A DNA stretch of 37,831 nt from Flavobacteriales bacterium (lineage in GTDB: Bacteria; Bacteroidota; Bacteroidia; CAIKAF01). The position numbers were made by a program, and so were the translations under genes. Location of the stretch: NCBI GenBank assembly GCA_026936045.1, contig JAIXKU010000106.1, positions 1-37,831 of the forward strand, written 5' to 3'. Shown piece after piece: positions 6,434 through 15,778 of this stretch. Every line of letters starts with the position of its first letter. The first letter of the stretch is position 1. Below the pieces are notes generated by a model. The model had not been told where the DNA came from, ran no database searches, and worked only from the letters and a program-made list of their open reading frames with translations.

Positions 6434-9088
6434 ATGGAGAAAACATACAATCCACATACGGTAGAAGATAAATGGTATCATACATGGATGAGCAAAGGGC
6501 TTTTTACATCCAAACCAGATGAGAGAGATCCTTATACAATATTAATTCCACCGCCCAACGTAACAGGTGTCTTACACATGGGGCATATGCTTAATAATAC
6601 GATTCAGGATGTATTAATCCGTAAAGCCCGCATGAACGGCAAGAATGCCTGTTGGGTACCGGGTACCGATCACGCATCCATCGCCACTGAGGCAAAGGTG
6701 GTTGCCATGCTCAGAGAGCAAGGAATTAAAAAATCGGATCTTGGGAGAGAGGAATTTCTTAAGTATGCCTGGGAATGGAAAGAGAAGTATGGTGGTATTA
6801 TTTTAGAGCAGTTAAAGAAATTAGGTGCTAGTTGTGACTGGGAACGTACTCAATTCACCATGGATGAGCACTATTATCGCGCAGTAATTCGTGTATTTGT
6901 TGATTTGTACAACAAAGGCCTGATATATCGCGGCATGAGAATGATTAACTGGGATTGCGAGGCCAAAACAGCCCTTTCCAATGAAGAGGTTATTTATAAT
7001 GAAGCGGGAGAATCGTCTATTATGTATAGCGTACGCTATGAGGTAGAAAATGATAAGAATGGTATTATTATCGCCACTCAGCGCCCTGAAACCATCATGG
7101 GTGATGTGGCTCTTGCCGTAAATCCGATGGATGAGCGTTACAAACATCTTATTGGTAAAATAGCCCTCGTCCCTTTTATCAATCGTCGTATTCCAATTAT
7201 CGGAGATGCGTATGTTGATAAAGAATTTGGTACCGGATGTTTAAAGGTAACACCTGCCCATGATGTGAATGACTATGAGATTGGTCAACGACATCAGCTG
7301 CCTGTTATTGACACTCTTAGTGCCGATGGCACGCTCAATGAGAAATGTGAATTGCCTGAGTTTTATGGCATAGACCGTTTTGCAGCCCGAAAACTAATCG
7401 TAAAAAAAATGCACGAAGCCGGTATTTTAGTAGAAGAAAAAACGTTTACTACAAAAATAGGGCGTTCGGAGCGTACCAATACGGTTGTCGAACCGCGCTT
7501 GTCCGAGCAATGGTTCATTAGTATGAAGGCATTTTCTCAGCGCGCATTAGAAGCGGTAGAAAACAATGAAATAAAATTGCATCCGGCCAAGTTTAAAAAC
7601 ACCTATCGCCACTGGATGGAAAACGTAAAAGACTGGTGTATTTCTCGTCAGTTGTGGTGGGGGCATCGCATACCGGCCTGGTACTTCCCGAATGGTGAAA
7701 TGATAGTAGCAGAAACTATTGACGAAGCATTAGCTCTAGCTAAAAAGAAAAATCCTGATATAAAGAGAGAAGACTTACGGCAGGATGACGATGTATTAGA
7801 CACTTGGGCCTCTTCCTGGCTTTGGCCAGTAGCCGTGTTTGACGGGTTTGAGAACTTAGACCTAAAAACAGGAAAGATTGCCAAGAAAACTCAAGATTTA
7901 GCATACTATTATCCGACGAATGTATTAGTAACAGCGCCTGAGATTCTTTTCTTCTGGGTAGCCAGAATGATTATAGCCGGCTATGAATACATGGGTGACA
8001 TGCCTTTTAAAGATGTTTATCTGACAGGTATTGTGCGCGACAAACAAGGTCGTAAGATGAGTAAATCGTTGGGAAATTCACCTGATCCGCTTTTACTCAT
8101 TGAAAAATATAGCGCCGATGGTGTCAGAGCAGGTATGTTATTCAGTTCGCCGGCAGGTAATGATTTGCTCTTTGATGAATCACTATGTGAACAGGGGCGA
8201 AACTTTACCAATAAAATATGGAATGCCTTACGACTTATTAAAGGTTGGGAAGTTACTAATCAGACAGGTGACAAGGGTAATCAAATCGCTATTGAATGGT
8301 TTGACTCCCGCTTAAGTCAAGTGTTATCAGAGACCAATGATCTTTTTGAAAAATTCAGAATCAATGAGGCATTGATGAGTATATATAAGCTCATTTGGGA
8401 TGATTTCTGTTCCTGGTATTTGGAAATGATTAAACCGGCATTCGGCCAACCGATAGATCGGGAAACACTTAATCAAACAATACATTTCTTTGATACCCTG
8501 ATGCGTCTGCTTCATCCGTTTATGCCTTTTATTACGGAAGAAATATGGCATTTGCTTGATGATAAAAACAAGGAAGACTCTATCATGCTTGCTTCGTGGC
8601 CGAAAGCAAATACAGTAAATAATGAATTACTATCTATATATGGTGCGGCGCAAGCCATCATTATTCAAATACGTAATTACAGAAAAACAAAAAATATTCC
8701 GCAAAAAGAAATGCTTGCATTATATACATCCAACCAGAATACAGACTTATCTGAATGCTATCCCATCATCATGAAATTATGTAATCTTTCTGCAATAGAG
8801 GGCAAAACAAATAATATTCCAAACGCCTACGTTTTTGTTGAAGGCGAAACAGAATACTATATACCAATGAGCAATGACATAGATTTAGAAGCGGAATATG
8901 AACGTATAAATAAAGAGATTGTTTATCTAGAAGGTTTTTTGAAATCGGTAACAAACAAGCTCAACAACCCCGGATTTGTATCTAAAGCGAAACTCGAGAT
9001 CGTAGAAATGGAGAATAAGAAAAAAGCAGATGCCGAATTGCAGATTGCACTACTAAGAAAACAACTTATATCATTACAATCTAACTAA
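6434..9088 (+). CDS. valS: Valyl-tRNA synthetase
   Basis: This 884-residue class I synthetase charges tRNA-Val. The PPPNVTGVLHMGHM segment holds the HIGH-type motif (HMGH, residues 48-51), and KMSKS lies at 541-545. Between them is the editing (CP1) domain with the TQRPETIMGDVA and GTGCLKVTPAHDVNDYE segments. The C-terminal part includes the anticodon-binding helices and a final coiled-coil arm (about the last 65 residues), as usual for ValRS. The ATG at 6434 is preferred over a TTG at 6401 because the latter falls inside the candidate promoter and adds 11 residues unlike other ValRS. The following membrane protein gene starts 11 bases later and overlaps rsgA, so the three probably form one operon. 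Confidence 0.97.
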   Translation: MEKTYNPHTVEDKWYHTWMSKGLFTSKPDERDPYTILIPPPNVTGVLHMGHMLNNTIQDVLIRKARMNGKNACWVPGTDHASIATEAKVVAMLREQGIKKSDLGREEFLKYAWEWKEKYGGIILEQLKKLGASCDWERTQFTMDEHYYRAVIRVFVDLYNKGLIYRGMRMINWDCEAKTALSNEEVIYNEAGESSIMYSVRYEVENDKNGIIIATQRPETIMGDVALAVNPMDERYKHLIGKIALVPFINRRIPIIGDAYVDKEFGTGCLKVTPAHDVNDYEIGQRHQLPVIDTLSADGTLNEKCELPEFYGIDRFAARKLIVKKMHEAGILVEEKTFTTKIGRSERTNTVVEPRLSEQWFISMKAFSQRALEAVENNEIKLHPAKFKNTYRHWMENVKDWCISRQLWWGHRIPAWYFPNGEMIVAETIDEALALAKKKNPDIKREDLRQDDDVLDTWASSWLWPVAVFDGFENLDLKTGKIAKKTQDLAYYYPTNVLVTAPEILFFWVARMIIAGYEYMGDMPFKDVYLTGIVRDKQGRKMSKSLGNSPDPLLLIEKYSADGVRAGMLFSSPAGNDLLFDESLCEQGRNFTNKIWNALRLIKGWEVTNQTGDKGNQIAIEWFDSRLSQVLSETNDLFEKFRINEALMSIYKLIWDDFCSWYLEMIKPAFGQPIDRETLNQTIHFFDTLMRLLHPFMPFITEEIWHLLDDKNKEDSIMLASWPKANTVNNELLSIYGAAQAIIIQIRNYRKTKNIPQKEMLALYTSNQNTDLSECYPIIMKLCNLSAIEGKTNNIPNAYVFVEGETEYYIPMSNDIDLEAEYERINKEIVYLEGFLKSVTNKLNNPGFVSKAKLEIVEMENKKKADAELQIALLRKQLISLQSN

Positions 9089-9099
9089 AACAAACCATT

Positions 9100-9513
9100 A
9101 TGCTTACCATATCTTGGTTTTACGAAACGTTTTCTCATATATTGCAAGAATGGCCATTCATGGTGCTTGCCGGAAGTCTCTTTATCATTACATGGATTAT
9201 TAAAAGCTGCGGACTGACATTGGCCGGTTATGCTAAATTCAAACGCGCATTAGGCATAGCATTGATTGCAAACATCCTTGTATTTGGTGGATTCTTCACC
9301 ATGTTATTTCTCCAATACAGGCCGACAGCTATATTGCAAATGTTTATATTAATTCTTGTTATCGGAGCATTGATTGTAGATGTTTTTATCGTAACAATTT
9401 TTACCGGAAAAGGACGCTGGATGGGTGGCATTTTAGGAATTCTCATGTCTGATGCCATAATCACTATCAGCACCATTGTATTTTTAGTTCTAAGATTTTA
9501 TTTGCTGACATGA
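9100..9513 (+). CDS. Small four-span membrane protein of unknown function
   Basis: I do not recognise this 137-residue protein. It has about four hydrophobic segments (near residues 17-37, 50-72, 75-100 and 108-136) joined by short polar loops with basic residues (AKFKRA and TGKGRWMGG). It has no cleavable signal peptide, cysteine pair or obvious catalytic motif. The gene lies 11 bases after valS and its TGA stop overlaps the ATG of rsgA as ATGA, so it is almost certainly translated within the valS-rsgA operon. It is short enough to be an accessory subunit or a DUF-type protein; no function can be assigned. Confidence 0.75.
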   Translation: MLTISWFYETFSHILQEWPFMVLAGSLFIITWIIKSCGLTLAGYAKFKRALGIALIANILVFGGFFTMLFLQYRPTAILQMFILILVIGALIVDVFIVTIFTGKGRWMGGILGILMSDAIITISTIVFLVLRFYLLT

Positions 9514-10409
9514 ATGGACGCATATTAAAATCAACCGGTAGTTTTTACAAAGTAGCTACAGATGATGGTATTATTGAATGTAAGTTAGGCGGGCGGTTAC
9601 GCTTAGAAGAATTGAAACACACCAATCCCGTGTCGGTAGGCGACATGATAGAACTTTCAGAAGAAGGGCTTATCATTGATATTCTTCCACGCAAAAATTA
9701 TTTAATCAGAAAATCATCCAATCTCTCAAAGCAAACGCATATCATTGCTGCCAATATTGATTTTATTTGGATAATAGCAACATATAAACAGCCTCGCACA
9801 TCTACCGGCTTCATCAATCGTATATTGGTTACGGCAGAAGCTTACCAAATTCCCGCCGGTATGATCTTTAATAAAAAAGATCTGTTAAATGACGAGGAGA
9901 AAGAAGATGTATTATATCTGATAGATGCTTTTAAAAGAATCGGCTACCCCACACATCTTATCTCCTCTTTTGACAAAAATGATATTGACCTGATATGTCA
10001 GTCACTTAAGGATAAGACTACATTATTCACCGGCCATTCCGGCGCAGGGAAATCTACATTATTAAATGCTATTGAATCGGATTTGAATATACGTACCGGT
10101 ATGATTTCTCAGAAGTTTGAAAAAGGGAAGCATACCACCACATTCGCCGAGATGCATTCGATACAATCCGGTGGCTTTGTGATTGACACACCCGGATTGA
10201 AAGAATTTGGATTGGTCAATATGAGCGCTCATGAGTTAGCTGATTATTTCCCTGAAATGGTGGCTCTGCGTTCTAAATGCAAATTTCACAACTGCCTACA
10301 TCTGAACGAACCGGATTGTGAAATTATACGTGCCGTTTCAGATGGTCGCATAGCGCCGTTCAGATATCAGGATTATTTGGTAATGATTAATTCGGATGAG
10401 ATTATTTAA
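9510..10409 (+). CDS. rsgA: Ribosome small-subunit-dependent GTPase A
   Basis: This 299-residue protein is a circularly permuted GTPase. An N-terminal OB fold (about 1-70) is followed by G4 NKKD at 121-124, then G1 GHSGAGKST at 175-183 and G3 DTPG at 226-229, the permuted G4-G1-G3 order that defines RsgA/YjeQ. A C-terminal zinc motif follows (CKFHNCLHLNEPDC). RsgA acts late in 30S subunit maturation. The ATG overlaps the stop of the preceding membrane protein gene as ATGA. Its TAA stop (10407-10409) overlaps the stop of the convergent pgk gene, leaving no room for a terminator between them. Confidence 0.97.
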   Translation: MNGRILKSTGSFYKVATDDGIIECKLGGRLRLEELKHTNPVSVGDMIELSEEGLIIDILPRKNYLIRKSSNLSKQTHIIAANIDFIWIIATYKQPRTSTGFINRILVTAEAYQIPAGMIFNKKDLLNDEEKEDVLYLIDAFKRIGYPTHLISSFDKNDIDLICQSLKDKTTLFTGHSGAGKSTLLNAIESDLNIRTGMISQKFEKGKHTTTFAEMHSIQSGGFVIDTPGLKEFGLVNMSAHELADYFPEMVALRSKCKFHNCLHLNEPDCEIIRAVSDGRIAPFRYQDYLVMINSDEII

Positions 10410-11611
10410 AGAGCAGGTTGATTCTCTTCTATCGCTGCAATACCAGGCAAAATCACACCTTCCATATATTCAAGCATGGCGCCTCCACCTGTTGAAACAT
10501 AACTAATTTCGTCGGCCAGATGGAATGTATTAATAGCTGCCACCGAGTCACCACCCCCAACTAAAGAAAAAGCACCTGCTTTAGTTGATGCAGCAACGGA
10601 TAAAGCTATTTGACGCGTCCCTTCTTTAAATGCAGACATTTCAAAAACGCCCATCGGTCCATTCCAAAGAATAGTTTTAGCCCGCATGATAATCTCTTGA
10701 AATTGGTTGATGGCCTGGGGGCCGATATCCAGACCCATAAAGCCATCATCAATGCTATTGGTATGACATGTTTTTATTATAGCATCTGCACCGAAACGAT
10801 CAGAGCAAACAGAATCAATCGGGAAATTAACTTTTACGCCATGCTGTTCGCAAACCTTAAGAATCTCCAGCGCTTCGGATAGCATACCTTCTTCAACCAG
10901 TGAAGAACCTATGCTACCACCCTGTGCTTTGATAAAAGTAAAAACCATACCGCCGCCGATGATGAGATGATCCACTTTGTCCGCTAGGTTACGCAAAATA
11001 TTAATCTTAGATGAAACTTTAGCTCCACCGATAATGGCCACATAAGGATGTTGAATATCATCCAGCACTTTAGAAATATTACGAATCTCCTCAGCCATTA
11101 AAAATCCTAAAGCTTTATGTTCAGGAAAGTAAGAAGCAATCACTGCCGTTGATGCATGACGTCGGTGAGCCGTACCAAAAGCATCATTAACATAAAAATC
11201 GCCAAGAGCAGCCAATTGCTTAGCAAATCCGACATCTCCTTTTTCCTCTTCAGGGTAAAAACGCAAATTCTCTAGTAAAAGGATTTGACCGGGCTGTAAT
11301 CTTTTTGCGGCCTGCTCTGCTATCTCTCCTATACAGTCTGAAGCAAAAAGCACCTGATCTTTTCTGAAAATATGTTGAAGAACGGGCATGAGATGTTTAA
11401 GAGAATATTTCTCGGCAATACCTTTTGGGCGACCCAAATGCGATATGAGTATAGCCGAACCGCCATCATCAAGTACTTTCTTAATTGTGGGCACGGCTGC
11501 TCGAATACGTGTATCATCTTTCACCTGAAATTGCTCATCCAAAGGCACATTAAAATCAACACGAATCAGTACCTTTTTATTCTTAAAATTTTCAGCATCT
11601 ATCGTTCGCAT
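10406..11611 (-). CDS. pgk: Phosphoglycerate kinase
   Basis: This 401-residue enzyme transfers phosphate from 1,3-bisphosphoglycerate to ADP in glycolysis. The N-terminal domain has the VLIRVDFNVPLD substrate loop, SHLGRPKG and NLRFYPEEEKGD; the C-terminal domain has AIIGGAKVSSKI, WNGPMGVFE and the closing SLVGGGDSVAAI and STGGGAMLE motifs. Length is as usual for bacterial PGK. The ATG at 11611 is chosen over an upstream in-frame start at 11626 because it gives MRTIDAENF, a normal PGK beginning. A TAnnTTTG element lies 12 bases before it. The next minus-strand gene upstream (the epimerase) ends 60 bases before the pgk start; pgk may have its own promoter. Confidence 0.97.
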   Translation of the reverse strand: MRTIDAENFKNKKVLIRVDFNVPLDEQFQVKDDTRIRAAVPTIKKVLDDGGSAILISHLGRPKGIAEKYSLKHLMPVLQHIFRKDQVLFASDCIGEIAEQAAKRLQPGQILLLENLRFYPEEEKGDVGFAKQLAALGDFYVNDAFGTAHRRHASTAVIASYFPEHKALGFLMAEEIRNISKVLDDIQHPYVAIIGGAKVSSKINILRNLADKVDHLIIGGGMVFTFIKAQGGSIGSSLVEEGMLSEALEILKVCEQHGVKVNFPIDSVCSDRFGADAIIKTCHTNSIDDGFMGLDIGPQAINQFQEIIMRAKTILWNGPMGVFEMSAFKEGTRQIALSVAASTKAGAFSLVGGGDSVAAINTFHLADEISYVSTGGGAMLEYMEGVILPGIAAIEENQPAL

Positions 11612-11623
11612 AAGTAATTTTTG

Positions 11624-11631
11624 CAAAGATA
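11624..11631 (-). promoter_or_regulatory. Candidate -7 element of pgk
   Basis: The minus strand reads TATCTTTG, a match to TAnnTTTG, about 12 bases before the pgk ATG. A TTTG lies 24 bases further upstream (11659 to 11656), slightly outside the usual spacing. Confidence 0.5.
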
Positions 11632-11671
11632 ATATTTCGTAAAAATTAAAGAAGTCAAACGTTAATTCTGC

Positions 11672-12616
11672 TTACTTAATCGTGTTTTTGATGGCCTGTA
11701 TGATTTGAAGCAACCCGGATTCTAATGACGTGCGTTCACGCTTCAACAGCCCATTCATTTTACTGATATCGGGTAATCGCCTTGACATATCGCCTTCCGG
11801 CAATGGCGGCAGATGCTCTATCCTAGACGCTGAGCCTGTCAACTGAATGATGGTCTCAGCCAATTTGAGAATCGTAATCTCTTTGTTGCCGCCGATGTTT
11901 ATCACATCGTTCACATAACGATTATTTATAAACGTTTCATAGCAGGCGTCAATATTGTCATCAACAAAACAAAAGGTACGTGTTTGGCTGCCATCACCAT
12001 AAATGGTGATAGGTTGATTCTCTAATGCCAGACGGATAAATTTAGATATAACAAAATCCTTACTTTGTTTCGTTCCATAGGTGTTGAAGAAGCGAAAGAT
12101 GGTATAATCCAACCCAAATTCCTGCTTATAAGAACGCAGATAAGCCTCTCCCACATTCTTCACCACCGCATAAGGAAGATACGAATTAAGCGGTGTGGTT
12201 TTTTCATTCTGCGGAAACTCAACCGGTTCGCCATATACTTCTGAAGAAGACGAATAGAATACCCGTTTTACCCCTGTATTTTTTGATAATGAAAGAACAT
12301 GTTCGATACCCTTAATATCATCCAAAACACTAACCGGATTGCTTAGGGTGCGCTTAACCCCAACCAAGGCTGCATAATGAAAAACATAATCAAATCGAAA
12401 AGCATAAAATATATCGGAAATATCACGAAACTGATTTACATCACATTTAATAAATCTGATATTCGGATACGTATTGAGATCGGGTAATTTTTCTTGCAGC
12501 CCGGTTCGAAAATTATCCACAATCAGCACGTCGTTTTGGGAATCCTTCGCCAACTTCTCAGCCATAGCACTACCAATAAATCCTGCGCCGCCTGTCACCA
12601 AAATTTTCTTTTTCAT
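11672..12616 (-). CDS. NAD-dependent sugar-nucleotide epimerase/dehydratase (extended SDR)
   Basis: This 314-residue protein is an extended short-chain dehydrogenase/reductase. It begins with the NAD-binding TGGAGFIGS motif and has the catalytic serine region SSSSEVYGEP and the YxxxK pair in YAVVKN. Relatives are UDP-glucose 4-epimerase, UDP-glucuronate decarboxylase and similar nucleotide-sugar enzymes; the C-terminal half includes FCFVDDNIDA, which is common among them. The exact substrate cannot be told from sequence. The gene lies downstream of rfbA in the same direction (78 bases apart), so a role in making nucleotide sugars for surface glycans is likely. The ATG at 12616 precedes a normal Rossmann start. 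Confidence 0.88.
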   Translation of the reverse strand: MKKKILVTGGAGFIGSAMAEKLAKDSQNDVLIVDNFRTGLQEKLPDLNTYPNIRFIKCDVNQFRDISDIFYAFRFDYVFHYAALVGVKRTLSNPVSVLDDIKGIEHVLSLSKNTGVKRVFYSSSSEVYGEPVEFPQNEKTTPLNSYLPYAVVKNVGEAYLRSYKQEFGLDYTIFRFFNTYGTKQSKDFVISKFIRLALENQPITIYGDGSQTRTFCFVDDNIDACYETFINNRYVNDVINIGGNKEITILKLAETIIQLTGSASRIEHLPPLPEGDMSRRLPDISKMNGLLKRERTSLESGLLQIIQAIKNTIK

Positions 12617-12694
12617 GCTTTTAAGAACGGTTTTTAGTATTAATACTTCGATTCATCTTTCATCTATTTACACTCATGATTAAGTCATGTACAA

Positions 12695-13564
12695 TTACCA
12701 ATCGCGCTCTGCTATTTTCATCAGATATTGTCCATAACCACTTTTTAGCAAAGGCTTCGCCAATTCAATCAATTGATCTTTTGAAATAAAATTCATATTG
12801 TAAGCCACCTCTTCTATACAACCTATTTTTAGGCCCTGACGATCTTCAATAACCTGAACAAACTGACCGGCTTGCATAAGCGATTGAAATGTTCCTGTAT
12901 CAAGCCAGGCTGTACCTCGATCCAAAACATATACATTCAATTTTCCCATCTCAAGGTAAATACGATTGACATCCGTAATCTCATATTCTCCTCTCTGACT
13001 TGGCTTCAGGTTTCTAGCAATCTCGACAACCTGATTATCGTAAAAATAAAGCCCCGGCACCGCATAATTAGATTGCGGGTTCTTAGGCTTCTCTTCGATT
13101 GAAATAGCTTTACGACTCTCATCAAACGCTACAACACCATATCGTTCCGGATCCGAAACGTGATATGCAAAAATAACACCGCCCTGCGGCTCGCCGATAG
13201 ACTGTAATTGCAAAGGCATGGCCGTACCGTAAAAAATATTATCTCCTAAGACAAGCGCTGCGCTATCATTCCCGATAAATTCTTCACCCAAAACAAAGGC
13301 TTGTGCCAATCCGTTGGGCGATTCCTGCACTTTATAACTAAACGATAGGCCCAACAATTCTCCTGTGCCAAACAATCGTTGGAAATGAGGCAAGTCATGT
13401 GGTGTAGAAATTATCAATATCTCACGAATACCGGCCATCATCAGTGTGGACAATGGATAGTATATCATCGGCTTATCATATATAGGCATGAGCTGCTTAC
13501 TGATAGCCATTGTAATCGGATACAAACGTGTGCCGGATCCTCCGGCTAGAATAATACCTTTCAC
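12695..13564 (-). CDS. rfbA: Glucose-1-phosphate thymidylyltransferase
   Basis: This enzyme joins glucose-1-phosphate and dTTP to give dTDP-glucose, the first step to dTDP-rhamnose. It has the nucleotide-binding [16 protein letters not shown] motif, [18 protein letters not shown], the [10 protein letters not shown] metal-site region, and the [10 protein letters not shown] and [10 protein letters not shown] motifs of RmlA. The start is uncertain: neither candidate is ATG. GTG at 13564 gives MKGIILAGG, the usual RmlA beginning (290 residues); TTG at 13573 would add three residues. A -7 element sits only 7-17 bases upstream, so the leader is very short. The remaining rml genes are not in this window. 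Confidence 0.95.
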   Translation of the reverse strand: MKGIILAGGSGTRLYPITMAISKQLMPIYDKPMIYYPLSTLMMAGIREILIISTPHDLPHFQRLFGTGELLGLSFSYKVQESPNGLAQAFVLGEEFIGNDSAALVLGDNIFYGTAMPLQLQSIGEPQGGVIFAYHVSDPERYGVVAFDESRKAISIEEKPKNPQSNYAVPGLYFYDNQVVEIARNLKPSQRGEYEITDVNRIYLEMGKLNVYVLDRGTAWLDTGTFQSLMQAGQFVQVIEDRQGLKIGCIEEVAYNMNFISKDQLIELAKPLLKSGYGQYLMKIAERDW

Positions 13565-13580
13565 CTTGGGCAATTTTCTA

Positions 13581-13588
13581 CAAATGTA
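13581..13588 (-). promoter_or_regulatory. Candidate -7 element of rfbA, very short leader
   Basis: The minus strand reads TACATTTG, a match to TAnnTTTG. If used, transcription would begin about 3-4 bases later, only about 4 bases before the TTG or 13 before the GTG start. No clear -33 element was seen. Confidence 0.4.
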
Positions 13589-13691
13589 CTGATTTTGTTG
13601 TTTTCTTCACACCCCACTCATTTTCTTTCAAAAGGCGTCTCTTTAGGCATTAGAAGCGATATTTTATTACATTCGTTTTTTAAATGATACA

Positions 13692-15506
13692 GTGAAACGA
13701 TTAACTGACATCTTCATAAAAAAGCCTCTTCAAAGTGTTCTTTGGCTTTGTTTTACTATAGGTCTTCTTCAACTTATTTCCGTCAGATGGTGGGATAACA
13801 ATTGGCAAGACATGATAAGCAGTGATGCTTTTGGCTATTATGCGTATCTGCCCTCTACATTTATTTATCATGATTTTCAATACGGCTATGCCAAAGAGAT
13901 GCAAGATACATATCATGCACACGACCAGTCACCCTACTTTTTTGCGCCGTCGCATGATGGGAAATTGGTAAATAAATATTATGTTGGCACAGCGTTGTGC
14001 ATGCTGCCATTCTTCATTATAGCACATATCACAACCCTTCTAACAGGCTATCAGCCAGATGGATTTTCATTTTGGTATGCTGTATTCATTTCATTCGGAA
14101 CACTCTGTTATACCATAGTCGGGCTTTACTTCTTAGCCAAAGCGCTTCTTCTCAAAAAATATACTATTCGACCTATCTCTTTCGTTATCGCCTGTCTTTT
14201 TCTTTGCACCAATTTATATTATTACAGCGTGCATGAAGCGGCCATGTCGCACGCTTATTCATTCTTCTTTATTTCCTTATTTATTTATCTGGTTCTCTCT
14301 TTTCAAGAAAAAAGAAGAACCTTACTTTTATTAGGAATCTCTCTTGGCATGATTATAGCCATAAGGCCTAGTAATCTGATTATTATTACTGCATTACCTT
14401 TTCTGTTAGAAAATAAGGAATCATTGTTTGATTGGTTTAAACGTGTATTCTCCAAACCTAAGAATCTTATCCTCCCTATTTTTTTACTTCTTCTGCCAAT
14501 AGGGATTCAATCTGTTTTTTATTATTTGCAATGTGGGAAATTTTGGGTTTATGCTTATCAAGGAGAGAGTTTTGACTTTGCGCAACCTCATATCATGGCC
14601 TCACTGTTCAGCGCTGAACGTGGCATGTTCGTGTGGACACCATGGATGTTACTGCTCATTCCATCCATTATCATTTCTATTATCAAAAAAATATATATAA
14701 TCATCAGTTTCACATTCTTTTTTATACTTATTTTCTATCTGCTTTCCTCATGGCATATTTGGTTCTATGGCGGTGGTTTTGGGTTAAGACCTTATATTGA
14801 TTTCTACCCTGTATTCGCATTCATGATAATGTACGGCATTACGGATTTATTAGGATTCAATATCGTTAAGCCATTCCTTTTTTTATTCGCCGCTTGCTGC
14901 CTATTTCTCAATCTGTTTCAGCAATACCAATACCGTTTAAGCATTATACCGTATATGGGTGTCACGCAGAAAAGCTACTGGCAAGTATTTTTGCAAACAG
15001 GCAAACAATTCAGATTTATGATGAGTCCGGATAAAGACGTACTTGTAGATACATTCTCAGTGGGAAAAGGCATATGGTTCAGCAATCATTTTGACGGTGA
15101 TACAGTATGGAGAAAAACGAATAGTCTTGCGGATAAAATAAGCTATTCTGCGCCGTTCTCTATTCACCTTAATCAATCAAACCTGTATTCACCGGTTTTG
15201 TCATTTAGACTTACCGACTCTTTATCTGTGGTAAACTATGTTGTAGTCAAAGCCATGATTTTTCAGCAGAATGTGCGTCACAACACACAAGTAGTATTAA
15301 GTGTAGAGAATGAGGATCATGACATCATTCTGTGGAGAGGGCATTATATAATCCATGATATACAGGAAGAACAAAAATGGCTCCCATATTTTTATATGTT
15401 TGATATTCCAAATGGGATCAGACAGGGACAAAAAGCAGAGGTCTATTTTTACAAGCAGGACAAATCGGATTTATATATTGATGATGTGAAAGTCGGTTTT
15501 TACTAA
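13692..15506 (+). CDS. Multi-span membrane protein, possible GT-C-type glycosyltransferase
   Basis: This 604-residue protein has about 11 membrane spans in its first 430 residues and a soluble, probably periplasmic beta-rich C-terminal domain (about 440-604). After the first span comes a loop with SSDAFGYYAYLPS; an acidic residue in this first loop, and the general layout, fit GT-C glycosyltransferases that use lipid-linked sugars, but I cannot name a family, so this is a tentative reading. The start is GTG at 13692; there is no suitable ATG. It is preceded by sugar-nucleotide genes on the other strand. Its last 28 codons and stop are repeated at 19931-20016 as a non-functional remnant next to the phosphoesterase gene, evidence that it once lay directly against that gene. 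Confidence 0.75.
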   Translation: MKRLTDIFIKKPLQSVLWLCFTIGLLQLISVRWWDNNWQDMISSDAFGYYAYLPSTFIYHDFQYGYAKEMQDTYHAHDQSPYFFAPSHDGKLVNKYYVGTALCMLPFFIIAHITTLLTGYQPDGFSFWYAVFISFGTLCYTIVGLYFLAKALLLKKYTIRPISFVIACLFLCTNLYYYSVHEAAMSHAYSFFFISLFIYLVLSFQEKRRTLLLLGISLGMIIAIRPSNLIIITALPFLLENKESLFDWFKRVFSKPKNLILPIFLLLLPIGIQSVFYYLQCGKFWVYAYQGESFDFAQPHIMASLFSAERGMFVWTPWMLLLIPSIIISIIKKIYIIISFTFFFILIFYLLSSWHIWFYGGGFGLRPYIDFYPVFAFMIMYGITDLLGFNIVKPFLFLFAACCLFLNLFQQYQYRLSIIPYMGVTQKSYWQVFLQTGKQFRFMMSPDKDVLVDTFSVGKGIWFSNHFDGDTVWRKTNSLADKISYSAPFSIHLNQSNLYSPVLSFRLTDSLSVVNYVVVKAMIFQQNVRHNTQVVLSVENEDHDIILWRGHYIIHDIQEEQKWLPYFYMFDIPNGIRQGQKAEVYFYKQDKSDLYIDDVKVGFY

Positions 15507-15554
15507 TCAGCCACATACACCCCTCTTTGGCCTAATTCAACAGCCTATATATTG
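15418..15554 (+). repeat. 137-bp direct repeat, left copy
   Basis: This copy matches 19928-20064 at 128 of 137 positions without gaps; all nine differences are transitions. Its left part is the live 3' end of the 604-residue membrane protein gene. Its right part (15503-15554) is a dead copy of the 3' end of the phosphoesterase gene on the other strand. The match ends sharply at both sides. Confidence 0.95.
15503..15554 (-). pseudogene. Remnant of the 3' end of the metallophosphoesterase gene
   Basis: On the minus strand this reads as the last 17 codons of the phosphoesterase (live copy at 20013-20064), but a CAG codon has become TAG (15545-15547), and there are also Met to Ile and Asp to Gly changes. 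No upstream coding part remains. It marks where the phosphoesterase gene ended before the intervening segment arrived. Confidence 0.8.
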
Positions 15555-15778
15555 TTTTGAATTCTTGGTATTTATCATAAATTAATTGATTGATCGTATT
15601 TAGAATTGGCTATCCGTTTCGGAAATAGTGTAGAAGACAAGAGTTGTATTGGGAGATGAAGAAAAAATACACCTCTTAGAAAATATGACCGATACAAGCA
15701 ACCGTTCTGAAAAATAAAACGCCTTATTTTTTTTTATTGGAGAAAAGTAATTAAATTGAATATTATAAAAGTGCTGTT

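Noticed and set aside
6231-6485. A minus-strand frame upstream of ridA
   Set aside because: It overlaps the ridA and valS starts and both candidate promoters and has no recognisable domain.
12674-12688. A short palindrome (CATGA and TCATG arms) between the epimerase and rfbA
   Set aside because: Five-base arms are expected often by chance and no promoter element accompanies it.
15715-15742. An AT-rich inverted repeat with a T-run as a terminator for the 604-residue membrane protein gene
   Set aside because: The arms are about seven bases of A and T only and lie over 200 bases after the stop; too weak to call.
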